DNA of 64,000 bases, taken from the NCBI GenBank assembly GCA_002633005.1, contig NMRA01000296.1:468632-532631 (forward strand). Reading direction: 5' to 3'. The stretch's first letter is position 1. Every line of letters starts with the position of its first letter. Of the stretch, positions 47,613-59,272 are shown in pieces. The position numbers and the translations under genes are program-made. The DNA comes from Phoronis australis. Lineage: Eukaryota; Phoronida; Phoronidae. Under the pieces are notes generated by a model, which saw only the letters and a program-made list of their open reading frames with translations, did no database searches and was not told the DNA's origin.

Positions 47613-48755
47613 CTTAAATGTTGTTGAAAATGAAATTCTTTTATTCGTGTGTTCTTAAAATAACGATCTTCACCAAAATACGCACCTTTTATCAGAATTG
47701 TAGTCGGCGGCACTTTTGTAAATATAATGAAAACAAACAATATAAAAGAGTTAAGAAACCTGCATAAATATTTATTAAACTCTGAATAAAGACGCGAATC
47801 TATTGCCAAAATATAAAATGTTTGCGCATGTGTACACAATTGCTTATTTGTTATGCTATGTAACATGGGCAAGTGGTCTTATTACCTGAAATAAATTGAA
47901 TGTCCTCACCACTCCTGTGATCATGCTTGAATCTCGTTCACGTGTGTTGCTCGTGCTCTGGACTGACGATCAACACGTGGACAACCTTCGGCAACAGTAT
48001 CACACGAATCTGTATTCACCAGTTTTCAGTGATAAAACACTCTGCTGACACTGCAGTATCATCGCGCGGAAAGTTTTCGTTTGCAAAGCTACATACAGTT
48101 CTTACGTAAGAGGTCTTGGGTAGGAGGAGGGGCGGGGGGGGGGGCACTCCCACACAAAAAGGCACACGGGACGTGCCTATGTCACTCAGAAGGGTGACCT
48201 TTTCACGACCAATTTCTTTTAAGGAAAGAGTCCCTTTCTGACAGAATCTCCTCGAAAGAGGGACTTTACGATTGAAATCCCTACACGAGATTCACTGAAG
48301 GAGTTCGAAAGTATAATTCCTTTTTCAAGAGCATATATCTATTGAAGGATTTTTAATATCATCTGTAGTTTTAATTGCAAAACATGTACTCATTTTTGAA
48401 CATATGGCATCATCTCTTCTTGTACTGTTACACTTAAATCCCAACTGTCCAAGAGCTAACCAATACAAAAGAATGATAAAACCCTACGGATGGATGAGTT
48501 TTTCGTGTATGCGTCCTACTAATGTGTCCCTTTTGCTCGCCCATTCTGTGAATGGGTGGTTATCCCAATTTCCAACTGCAGCCCGTCAAAATATACTAGG
48601 TACATACCCCCGGGTTCTTTGTGTCCGCCCCATCTACCCGTATTAAATCTCACCACGAGTGAAAATGGCATAAATATGCAGGCTTGTCTGCTTAAATCAA
48701 TAGGTGCATACAGAATCTGTAGATATCGTGTCGATGCTATTTCAGTACATTTGAC
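47613..48755. other. Upstream region of SUOX; possible old repeat at 48116-48646
   Basis: A poly-G stretch (48130-48146) starts a segment with CACTCCCACACAAAAAGGCACACGGG-type sequence, and its far end (48595-48640) is similar in reverse complement, hinting at a TIR or foldback repeat. No TATA box or clear CpG-rich promoter for SUOX is evident. Confidence 0.35.
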
Positions 48756-48951
48756 ATGCTACTGGTAAAGCTGAGAAACGGATGGTTATGCAGTCACATC
48801 CCCGCGTCATTGGCGCAGGCAGGATGGTACCGCGGTGGACGGGCAGTAAACCAAAGAGCGTTCAGTCAGTCGAGGAGACATTTGCGCCCTGGCCAAAGGT
48901 TCTTGAAGAAATTTGGCGCACTTGTTGCAGCAAGCTCGGTGTTAATAGCAG
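48756..48951 (+). CDS. SUOX: SUOX coding exon 1 (mitochondrial leader)
   Basis: 65 codons plus one base, starting MLLVKLRNGW, rich in Arg and free of acidic residues, with a hydrophobic stretch at the end. This is a bipartite intermembrane-space presequence. The ATG at 48756 is the only in-frame start after the stop at 48720. The donor is GCAG|GTGAAT. Assignment rests on exact phase match with the large exon and on resemblance to the human N-terminus (MLLLHR). Confidence 0.85.
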
Positions 48952-51900
48952 GTGAATGAAATTACTGTCCAGTCAAAACTATTGACTATTCCTAAGCCTT
49001 TTAAACTTGAATTTACAAATCCTCGGTCTTTACCTTTTGATTTAAAAAATACGTAAAGTTCTAAATTTTCTTCTTTACCGATGCTTGTTTTTCCGAAAAC
49101 AAAGAGACAAAAATATCGTAAAGCATTCTCGATATCTCATGGAACAAATTTGAACGACTTTACTAAAATGCTCACATGTATTTAGGTAGCCACGTTGATC
49201 CCTTAGCCAACAGACGTCCACATTAGCACAACTGGAGATGAAGTCTGCCATTCTCAATTACAAAAATAAGCGCATTGGGTTCAATATACACTAAATACGA
49301 TAACCGACTATTGCAGTTATCGGAGAGACAGTCGAGTTAATTTTGTCCGTGTTTATCGATTCCTATCGTCGATTTGGAGATGCAGAATCTCTCGACTAGT
49401 CAGACTGTTGAGAGATCTAAAGTCGACTGAGGTTTACATTCCATCACCCAGCTCCGAATCAAGATTGTGAAAATGAGCTATTTTGATGCGCACTAAGTCA
49501 TACCACGTGATAAAAGCATGAAATGTTTGAGAAAACACAGATAAAATTTAAATTTAATACTGGAATTTGAAATAAAACTTACGGACTTCAACTTGGCCAT
49601 CGGTGTTGCTATTATTCTGTCTAATCGGTGGCAACGCAAGTTATTTGTCAATTCCTCTAGACTTTGAGCATTCCAGAAGGACCGCCAGCGTCGGAGGTAC
49701 TGCAGAAACGAGAGCAAAGTATTGATAATTTTTATGTTTCTACTATTACATTGGACATTCGGTAATTTAACAGAAAATGCAACATGTTACTCAAAATGCC
49801 GATAGTCAGAAAAGAGTCAGTGACCTTCAGGAAATCTGGTGATGGCAAGTCATGCCATCCTTCAGTGAGTCTAAGTCTACGTTCCCTTCCTGCTAGCCAC
49901 TCAAAGAACAAGAAATGATAACTTCCACTTACCTGTTGTCTTTCGAAAACCTGGTGGTCAACTGTTGTGAGAGCTTGTCTAGGAAGGGTATTCCCACTAT
50001 TCTTCTGTAGTACTCACTGCAAGAAGCAAGCAATAACTACAAATTTAACTACGCACTACGTGTAATAGATCTTGGTTATAAAACAAATAAAGAGCCAAGT
50101 CGAAATGCAAACCAGAATCCGTTTCTGTGCGCTCGTAGGCCCTGTGCTTTACTGGGTAAATTTGCCATGTCCGAAAATAATTTCTAGTTTGTTTTCATTG
50201 TACACAAGCATCAAAAAAGTATATCACAAAACCGACATTATGTACAAAATGCGAATTTTAATTTATTACCTGGGTGTTCCTGCAAGAACGTTAGCTCTTT
50301 GTGTCTGTTGTATGGACTGCCGAGGAATCTGTATATCGGACTTACTGTTTTGCGGGGCTTGGAACCATTCAACCCAGACATCTTCGATGTTTGTTCTCAA
50401 TGCTTGCACTTCGTCAACTGCTGTGTCAATGAGCTTGTAAGCGCTTACAAAGTCAGCATTTTGTTTCGCAGCTCGGCACTAACCCCCTTGTGGTTGTCAA
50501 GTCCATTCAAAAGGGTTACAGGCGCAACTATATTTGACTGGTTCGTCATGGACTGCTTCGAAACCTGCGCTTTTGTCAAAGACCATGCATCTCATGACCA
50601 TATCAAATAAACACAGAAAAATCAGGAACCCCAACTGGGAATCGAAGCACAGGTCTCCAGATTGCCGGTCTAGTGCTCTCACCTCTGAGCTACTGAGGAC
50701 CCGATGTCTGTGCAGTTACTGTTTACAGCTACATGTAACTGTTAAGTCATACATCCCATGAGCGACGTTTCGCTTTTTCACACGGGATTTGGACAATTAT
50801 TATACAATTGTCCAAACCCCGAGTGAGAAAGGCGAGTTGATCGTTTTTTTTTTTTTAAATGAACACATTACATGTACACTGTATGATTATTGCGCGAGAC
50901 AACTTTACTATACACCAGTCAAATTCAAATGCCAATCGTGAAGAGTTTAAAAGCATGACAAGCTATGAGAGATGATGTAAAAACGCTGCAAGGTCGATTC
51001 GCCTGAATATCAGGGTTGCGGTACCACAGTATTTTCCCTCGTCAAATCAAAAGCATAAAGACGCTAGTTATCAGCTATAAATCTGCTTTTTCCGTGGTGA
51101 ATCCCTCTGAAGCTCGTGGCTACTTTAGAAGTGTCGACGAAAGCTCGCGCACAAATTGAACTCCGTGCGACTTGCCAATGAATCACGAAAACTCGAAGTG
51201 CGTTGCTGTCTGTGATTACAGCAAATGACAATGTAAAGAAATTATATTTGCAGAGTGAACCCCCCTCAAATTTTCGAGGTCGTTTACTTGTGGCTTACAC
51301 ACACTAGAGATGCCGTTTTTTATGGTGACCTTTTCATTTTTTATTTTTTGCCCTGTCCCAAGGGGTGGGGGGTTTAAATCCGCCACTGTTACTTACATCA
51401 ATTCCATTTTCAGAACGTTCAAGCTCGTTCTACAATTTTAATGAAACCGGTTGGGAAGGCCAGACGGCGTAGTCATGCTCAACGAATGCGACGCCACCCA
51501 TGGGATACGTTCATTCGTACTTCAGTAGGCCTACTTTACTCTTCGGCCCGTTATGTCAACATTATTGAGAACGCAGTGAGAACTACCTTGGTTCGTTGTA
51601 TCTACTGTAACTGTCCGTGTTTCTATGAATAGCGATTATTTGCACAAAGATAGAAGACTTTCCCACGAAACTTACGAATTCTAGTTCAGTATCATCCCTT
51701 GGTTAAAAATCCGCCTGTGAAAAAGGATGGATTAAAGGTCATGAGTGAATACGGTCCAATGGTTTTAAGGTGGTGCACCATAACAGCTTACAAGTTAATA
51801 GAGTATATCACACAACTCGTCATTATTTAAGCCGGCATATATTTCATCATATATCTAAGGGTGTATTGAATCACCCGCAACCTGGTCTTCGCACAAGTTC

Positions 51901-54900
51901 TATAGGCCCCCATTAGTAGCATACGATATGAAATATGCATGCATTCTAATACAATTTTTCATTCTATCAATATCAAGAATGCAGGTGGACGGTCAACTGT
52001 TAAACAAGACGGACACGAACACACTGCATACATGTACCATATCGCCAGTCTCGAAATCTCGGTAATATATTCTTGCTCTCGGGATAGTCAAATCAATGTA
52101 CCACGATTTAAGCGAGTGTCAATCAGAGTAGCAAACAGGCAGCACTACCGTGTATTCAAACGATTTTCGGCAAAATTTGACGCATTAGCCCACCAGCACT
52201 TGCCTGGGGAACCCATGCCGATCCATTGGTGCTACGTGGTCAGTACTGAGAGGCCAAAAAGGGTGTAGCGTCACGGTCGATTTCACGATTTACAAACGCA
52301 TCTTAAAGCTGCATTTCGTCCTGTTCACCTAGCTAAAAATGAAAATCGAACAAGGTCTTGCACTGTCATAAATTTGGTCTCCTTATATTCCTTACGGTGA
52401 CAGAAATCTGTTCCCGCTTTCACCGAGAAACATCGAGATAATGACGACTCATGAAAACGCTCGGAATTTATCGGGTTTGGCCAACCCCATTACTGCGAAT
52501 TCAAAAATAGCGCATGGCACATTGCCTGTAGCTTGAGTTTGTGTAAAATGAAATAGGATGCCGTTAATTAAGGTAAGGAATATTATGGTACCGATTTTAC
52601 GAGGGCTAAAGTCCTTTTCTAGTTTCGTTTTTAGCCAGCTAAACATGGCTAAATGTAGTTTTAAATTTCAATTAGTGACTTTCTTGTGAAATATTCAAAA
52701 TTCAGCAATGTTGTTAAGCGTATTTTGCATAGCACAGACAATTACAATGTACCACGAGTTTATATTTACCTGGTCCTCAGCGCATAGCTGTACATGTTCA
52801 GCCGGTCCAAGAGGGTCCATCGCCCTTTGTATTTGCCGCGGACCATAAGGTGCTGAAAACTGCCTCACATTCTGTTGTGATTGACATGAAAAAATCAATC
52901 ACAATCAAAGTCGGTAATCAGAGACACTTGCGAAAGTTAAAGCAGTTGTGCCTCGGTACAATACCCCAGTTTTATCATCACAAAAGTTATGAAATAAATG
53001 TATTTCCAGTATGAAAATCTTGTTGCGGTCACAAGTATCCGGAATACCAAATTCGAATAACTTGTGGACATAATCTGGGCTTATATGCGAAACTAAGGTG
53101 CATACGCCAATATGCGAGCCACTTGGGTAAAAAAAGGCGCGAAAAAAACATTATTTCGGTTAGAGGCCCATGGGCCTAAAGGCTGTACGGTAGTACATGA
53201 AAGTGAGCATGTTGCACCATATGATTTAGCACTGATTTTCGTTCGTCTTTCATTAGCATAAATTTTCCAGCAAAAGGCCCACGAGGAGGGGTTGTTCGCT
53301 GATGGCGCACATCGGGCATCACCCAGATGCCCATGTGGCCGGTCTGCCACTTTACAAAGGGTCCAATGCATGTAATACTCACATGCCCGCATCGGCCTTC
53401 CTTGGCCTTCCAATCGAGGCGTGATATGCCCTATTGAAACGAACCATATAAGAAAGATTCTTAGATTCAGAATACCGCCTGGACAGTTGAAGAAGGACTC
53501 ACGCAATTGTCATCAAGTGATCGACTGAGTTGAGCCGGAGCCGTCGTCAATCGAGGAACATCAAGTGATGGCTCACATGCGCCTAGGATTCACTCAAACC
53601 CAGGTGGCGCTTGTACATGCTCACACAGGTGTTTGAGTGCAATCCGAAACAGGCCTATATCTATCGATTTGTAACAGATCGACTGTCATTCTCATGTCAC
53701 TTTGGAAAACTTATTCTTAGGCTTAGGGGTCTAGTATGAAGGCTCACGCACCTAAATTCAAATGTAAGCGCACGTTCAAGTACGGGCAGGTGAGCACAAA
53801 GTTAAGTTCGAACGAAAGGACTGTTTCGAGAGCACACTGCACATTTGGATCAGTGTAAGGCGTAAGACAATCATTTAGCGTTTGACTTCAGAACTGTAAC
53901 GACTACTATATATTTTAGGTACATGCACGCCAATCGGTAATCAATTGGTCGGATGCTCAAGCCGTAAATTGACTGACGACATTCCAACATGTCAAGTTGG
54001 GGACAGCTTAGACGGCCTCCCAGAATACTCAAAAGAAGATCTTCATCGTCATCGAACGAAGGATACTGGAATATGGGTGACGTATAAAAATGGTGTGTAT
54101 GACGTCACGGATTTTGTGGAGGGTCACCCTGGAGGAGAAAGTATCTTATTGGCTGCAGGTGCATCGATAGAACCGTTTTGGAAAATGTATGCAACACATC
54201 ACAAGGAAGAGGTTTACAACATGCTCGAAGACATGCGCATTGGCAACATAAAAATTACAAAGCACGAGGCAGATGATAATGTTTTAGACCCCTATGCTAA
54301 TGAACCGAAGCGCCATCCAGAGTTTAGAATAAACTCTCTGAAACCCTTTGACGCGGATTGTCCTGTCGATCTCATTTTAGATAACTTTGTGACCCCTAAT
54401 GAGATTTTTTTCGTTAGAAACCATCTTCCAGTTCCCGTTGTAGATGCAGAGAATTATCGTTTAGTTGTTGAAATTGAAGGAGGTAGCAAGCTTCACCTCA
54501 CGCTGAACGAACTGAAGAGAAAGTTTGAGCAGTTTACTGTCATGTCTACGATACAGTGTACCGGTAACAGACGTGACGAAATGTCTGCTTACAAGAAAAT
54601 AAATGGGACAGGGAGTGGCTTATCACAAATTAGTAATGCCGTCTGGAAAGGTGTGAGACTCTCGGATGTTTTAGAATACGCTGGATTGTGTGGTGACCAT
54701 CACGATATTGCTCATGTGCAGTTTGAGGGACTGGATAAGGACATCGCTGGTGATGCGTACGCAGCCTCCATTCCCATTGAAATAGCACTGAACAGATATC
54801 GTGACGTTATTCTTGCTTATGAAATGAATGGTGAAGTGCTACCACGTGATCATGGATATCCCCTGCGGGTCGTTGTGCCGGGAGTTGTTGGTGCCAGAAA

Positions 54901-55408
54901 CGTGAAATGGCTCTCGCGTGTTTATGCGAGCAAAAACGAGAGCCCAAGTCACTGGCAGCAGAATGATTACAAAAGCTTCTGCCCGTCCGTCGAATGGAAA
55001 GGCGTCGACTTCAGCACGTCTCCGGCCATTCAAGATGGTCCCGTGCAGTCGGCTATAATGTACCCGAAAGAGGGCGACACAATCGTTTCGAACGAGGTTA
55101 ATATCAGGGGTTACGCGTGGAGCGGTGGTGGTCATGGCATTGTTCGTGTTGACGTTTCAATAGACGGTGGACATACGTGGACTGTTGCAGCACTTACTAA
55201 ACCTAAACAACGGCTCGGTCGCACGTGGGCCTGGACATTTTGGGATGTTATGGTTCCTGTTCCAAAAGACCATTCCGGAAAACTGGTGATTTTATGTAAA
55301 GCCGTCGACACAGCTCACAATACCCAACCAGATTCCTTGAAAGCAATATGGAACTTGAAGGGCGTTTTAAATAACTGCTGGCACCGAATTAATGTCACAG
55401 TTGATTGA
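48756..55408 (+). CDS. SUOX: Sulfite oxidase, mitochondrial (two coding exons)
   Basis: Oxidises sulfite to sulfate, passing electrons from a molybdenum cofactor through a b5 heme to cytochrome c in the mitochondrial intermembrane space; last step of sulfur amino-acid breakdown. CDS joins 48756-48951 and 53919-55408 (1686 nt, 561 residues; human 545). The split Gly66 codon closes exactly. Order: basic leader 1-50; hydrophobic FGALVAASSVLIAG (53-66); cytochrome b5 domain about 101-180 with heme ligands His135 in HPGG and His159 in YATHH; Moco domain about 205-420 with Cys279 in IQCTGNRR; dimerisation domain about 430-558 with GYAWSGGG and WNLKGV. All key residues are present and nothing is broken. 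The single 3' exon holding nearly all of the enzyme matches the vertebrate layout. Confidence 0.97.
50633..50708 (-). tRNA. tRNA-related sequence (Ala-like, anticodon GGC) or tRNA-SINE head
   Basis: The minus strand reads GTAGCTCAGAGGTGAGAGCA, a good A box and D arm. Next comes an anticodon stem CTAGA/TCTGG closing a 7-base loop CCGGCAA (anticodon GGC), then a B-box-like TGCTTCGATTCCC. The acceptor ends do not pair and position 33 is C, not U. It is therefore a tRNA pseudogene or the 5' part of a tRNA-derived SINE, inside the SUOX intron and antisense to it. Confidence 0.65.
50767..50836. other. Long imperfect hairpin in SUOX intron
   Basis: TTTGGACAATT pairs with AATTGTCCAAA around a loop of about 7 bases. 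The stem continues outward with GGG/CCC, CAC/GTG, TTTTC/GAAA and CGC/GCG pairs and a few mismatches, for about 30 pairs in total. The shape and length resemble a miRNA precursor, but a small palindromic transposon is equally possible. Confidence 0.45.
51330..51388. mobile_element. Right-end relic of a hAT-like element
   Basis: A T-rich stretch followed by GGGGTGGGGGG and AAATCCGCCACTG resembles the right end of the element at 43839-44743 (TTTTTTGCGG...CCTAAATCCGCC). The matching left end was not found. Confidence 0.4.
52329..52638. mobile_element. MITE-like element, same family as 1148-1415
   Basis: The left end reads CTAGCTAAAAATGAAAATCG and the right end in reverse complement CTGGCTAAAAACGAAACT, the terminal repeat seen at 1148-1415. 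The interior is non-coding and about 310 bp long. It lies in the SUOX intron. Confidence 0.6.
53919..55408 (+). CDS. SUOX: SUOX coding exon 2 (catalytic body)
   Basis: Starts after the acceptor TATATATTTTAG and ends with TGA at 55406-55408. It codes for residues 66 (part) to 561: cytochrome b5, Moco-binding and dimerisation domains. A possible ATTAAA poly(A) signal sits only 6 bases after the stop (55414-55419), so the real one may lie further on. Confidence 0.97.
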
Positions 55409-57974
55409 ATTGTATTAAAGTTCCCCTAAGCAGACGAAACTTACGTCTAACGCTGATTCAATGCATTTATGAAAGAGGTGAAAATATTCAAAACAGTCGT
55501 CAAAATTGAATGGTGCCTAGAATACCGAGGAATCAGTTATAGTCGGGTTTTGTCACGCTTTTTACTTCGCAAACTGGTCGAGAAGGTAGCTCGCAATCAT
55601 TCTGGTCGAGTTTCAGAAAGAAGGCGACGGGCTGTGCAGTTATATGTTGCAGCCGTCGTCGATCTGCAGGAAGCTAAATTTCGTGACATCGTCATGTTTG
55701 GCGGGGGTTTTTGAAAAAGGTGCAAGTGGACTCAGTGATCCTGGTTTGATCATGCGTGCCGGCATGCTTTGAGTGAGAAAAGTCCATTTATTTTACCGAA
55801 GGTTTACTTTTCTTCCCATTTGTGACGACCGCTTGGCTAGACTGCGGTGTTTCCGCCACAGAGCCTAGTCGCCGTACAGTCCGCTGCAAAAGTTATCTAC
55901 GAATATAATAGAAGCAAATGCCGATATGTTCCAGTGTGTGTGGCACTTCCCGAGTGGAACAGAAGTTGGGCAAAACATTATCGAGTCAAGTTACTGGGCG
56001 TAACCCCTAAGGCAATCATTTCTCTTCAAGCAACACAACGAGATTTTATGCAGGAATTTATCTTGAAAATCGATCGTCACTGCTCATCAGACCGGCTGGT
56101 GATGTTGACGTTGATGATGTTGTAACTATTAACAAGTAATGCTTTGTTAAATTTTAGTTATTGTGTCTTTTTATCAGCAGGTCAATTGACTGGAAAGAGT
56201 CAATTATGGAACTCTGAAAATCATATGTGGACTGCGCTAACTCGCCTTCTGAACCTAAGAGTAAAGCCAACTTGAAGTTTATAGTATCCGTAAACTTATG
56301 TTTGAGGACTTCCAAACGTTCATGGTCAACCGAGTGGTAACGGGGTATTATCATTTGTTTTCAAAGGTACTAGCTAAAATATACGTACTTAGCACGCACA
56401 CGCACACGCACACGCACACACGCACACACACACATACTTTGTGAAGTAAAACGTAAGACAAATCCTGATTATATCTGATTCTTCCGCGGTAATAGAGTCA
56501 TCTCTTCAAGATCGGGTTTCCCCCCGAATTACCCCCTTCTTTATGCAGCAATTTCCACTCCACTGGAAATTGCGAGCGCCAAATTACCCAATTAAAGGTT
56601 GCCTCTCACAACATCACCAGATTCCTACTCACGAGAAAATGCAATTCATTCCAGGCATACATTCTTTTCCTCCCACTTCCAACGAAACCAAGAAATCCAG
56701 GGTCGGAAAATGCGGTCCTCACAGCAAACAGCGTTCCTCCGGAGCTCGCCGTCCTACAAACGCGTGGATTTACCCAACACTGAATTCTGAAAACGTAAAT
56801 ATTGAAGAATCCAAAAACGGCGAAAGAAGGTTACAAGAATGCCTAGAATTTTCATTGCCGGTGAACTTGTACTGTTCGACAGCTATAGCTAGATTCTTTG
56901 GCCTGCACCCCGCAGTTCTGCCTTTCCTCATTCAAAATATGCTGGCTCGCACTAGCAAATGGGACTCATTGACCCCACTAGCAACGTTTGCTTCAAAAGT
57001 GCCGCCAAACATCGACGGTATAACCGAATTTAAGTTCTAGTTCTAACTGGCAGTGTCACATTGATGCACTCTCTTTTTTAAGCTGAGTTCGATCGACACC
57101 AAGAAAACCAGGTTCGAAATATGCTGCCAAAGTGCAAATGACCTCGACACTGTTTTTCCGAACCTCATCGCATTCCTGCAAACGTATGCTCTTGGACAAC
57201 ACATAGGCCTATTTTGAACAAATCATATCCCGGTACTGCAAGGTAATGCAAAATCCAAAATACTGATAAAAAACTTTCAAAGATTTAGATTAGATTTTTA
57301 CGACGTCGGACTATCAGGCAGCTTCAACTATTAGAGCTAGACAATGCGTTTGATAAGTTGCAGTCCAACCGGGGAAACAGAATGGAGATTGTTTTCCCCG
57401 TCAATTTCTGCGTTGGCAGCCATTTTGATTTCACTGGGCAACAGATGTCCTAGCGGATTGGTATCGGATTGCTATAAAGAGATTTCGCAGACCGTATGTT
57501 ACAGGATATCGAATATCAAACACGCGTTCTTATCCCTTAAGTGTGTGAATACGGCCATTGAATACGCCGCGAAACACGTCATGAAATAGGGGAAAGTAGA
57601 GCCAATCCGTATACAGCGATAGAGGCCGCATTTAACCGTTGATATACCACAGTCTTCTGGCGGAGTAAATTCTCGTGAACGACGGTGAATTTTATTGGGC
57701 TACCTAAAGCATTGATCGGAATACACATTGCATGTGGTCTGATGTCACTTGCGGTGCATCAGACGTGCGCAGGCCTCCTGGTTGGGCCCATTGCACAAAA
57801 CACGTGAGCTTAAAGCACGAGAGCCCCGTTTTGGTTCTTCGAAATGAGTTTTCAAATTTGTCTGTCTCCTTTAAGAAAGAGGACAGACGTTTCCGTTTGT
57901 TGCCATGCACTATATGTTGTAGGCATGTAACAGTGCCATCCAGTAGGTTGCTCCTTAGCCTGTAAAAAGCTGGA
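55409..57974. other. SUOX 3' flank; no supported gene
   Basis: Open frames of 81, 92 and 165 codons (55469-55714, 55847-56125, 56543-57040, plus strand) show no domain I recognise. A CA microsatellite lies at 56393-56432. Part of this may be SUOX 3'UTR. Confidence 0.45.
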
Positions 57975-58455
57975 CAAGACTCTACCAGCTGTTAGGGGTT
58001 TCAACATCAGTACCACACTCGGTACACACTGGGCTCCCCGTATGCCCAGTAATGTCTCTATGTCGGGCTAGGTTACAGTGGCGCGACAAAGTTTGAATGA
58101 CGAGACTTAGGCCCAATTTGTCAAGACTCGGAAGGTTTATTGAAGCTTTTGGTTTGATCACATTGAGAAAACTTTCCTCGGTTTCCCTACAGGAGTCAAG
58201 TGAAGCCCATTGGGTTGATGACTTGCGTATTCTCATCCTGCAGCCTCCGTTAGATACCGGGATAACACGTTCAGGCACACAATCCACAACCCTTAGTTCT
58301 GCTCCTATCTTTGCAAGTCTGTCTGCATTTTCATTGCCGTCAATTCACACATGGGCCCTAACCCATCCTATATTGACGGTTCTTCCAATTGCAAGCTGAT
58401 TAAGCTCATTAATGCGAGCATTGATCGAAGGCGTCGTTGCAAATAAGCAGGCTGA
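57975..58455 (-). pseudogene. Dead LINE fragment with RNase H end
   Basis: Minus strand. After INELNQL the frame reads NIGWVRAHV, an in-frame TGA, then IDGNENADRLAKIGA. This is the C-terminal signature of RNase H domains in LINEs (W-V-x-x-H-x-G-I-x-G-N-E-x-A-D). It is followed by a linker and HCNLARHRDITGHTGSPVC with TECGTDVETP, the Cys-rich tail found after RNase H in I/R1/Jockey-like elements. The TGA replaces the usual Gly codon and the frame ends early, so it is non-functional. It is a different LINE type from the two others in this window, neither of which shows RNase H. Confidence 0.8.
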
Positions 58456-59149
58456 CTACTTTAAAAATTATGCGCTTTCAACAAAGATTTACCAATGAAA
58501 ATTCCGGACGCATGGTGATCACACGACTATTTTTAGGCTTCACTGCAGGCAAAAATCTAACTCAAATTAAACGGAAACGTTTTGTTATGAGTGCATGCAG
58601 TATATCTACACTGATAAATAAAACATTTACAGAAAATTCGACTTACTATGGAGATTGCGTGTTTACTGACAGAATCTGTTCATCTGCTCACAGAGTTGCT
58701 GGACTCTCCCACGCTGTTTGCGTAAAATCTGCTTTTAGCGATACAGTCCTTACACCGCGTTCTGCGAATCAGCACAGTTTCCACCGTTACTTTCGGGGGC
58801 TGCGATTAACACGGTGGAATATTTCTACTACTATTTCCATTCCAGAAGCTAAGATGCGAAAATGGACTGAAAGTTAAGACATTTATCGAAGCTAAGACGA
58901 TACACTGCTGCTCGACTTTTCAGTTGTTTCAATTTCATATATCCGGATGGATTGTTGCCGACGAACTTTTGAAATTATTGAATGGTTCATTGTTTTAACT
59001 TGTACATTGCAGCAACTGAAAATTCTGAGGGAATTTCCGTACGATAAAACTCATTTTTTCTGCGCAAATGTATGCATTTTATATCACTAACGTATGACGA
59101 ATCCAGCTCGAGTAACCAGAGATCTGCGAATAGTACTTCAACAAGTTAC
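58456..59149. other. No supported gene
   Basis: A plus-strand open frame of 146 codons (58437-58877) has no recognisable domain, and its first part lies antisense to the LINE relic. Treated as chance. Confidence 0.45.
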
Positions 59150-59272
59150 AAATCTTAAATTTTAGTTTTGACTATTTTACCGGGTGTGGAAGTTTCAAAG
59201 CTTGGAAGTTAAGACAAACCTTAGACTTAAGTAAAAAATGGACTTAAGTCAGCTTCTTGGAACAGGCCCTAG
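59150..59272. mobile_element. Partial copy of the GGCCCGTTCCAA TIR element
   Basis: Matches the right half of the element at 5191-5439, including GGAAGTTTCAAAG-type sequence, GACTTAAGT and the end TTCTTGGAACAGGCCCTAGAG. The left half is missing. Confidence 0.65.

Larger units (their letters stand above)
48952..53918 (+). other. SUOX intron (4967 bp)
   Basis: GT-AG intron holding a tRNA-like sequence (50633-50708), a long hairpin (50767-50836), the end of a hAT-like relic (51330-51388) and a TIR element (52329-52638). ORFs of up to 137 codons on both strands have no recognisable domain. Confidence 0.8.

Noticed and set aside
56543-57040. 165-codon ORF downstream of SUOX
   Set aside because: No recognisable domain, low-complexity stretches, no splice context or conservation seen. 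A protein search would decide.
58437-58877. 146-codon plus-strand ORF
   Set aside because: Its start overlaps the antisense of a dead LINE; no domain or start context supports it.
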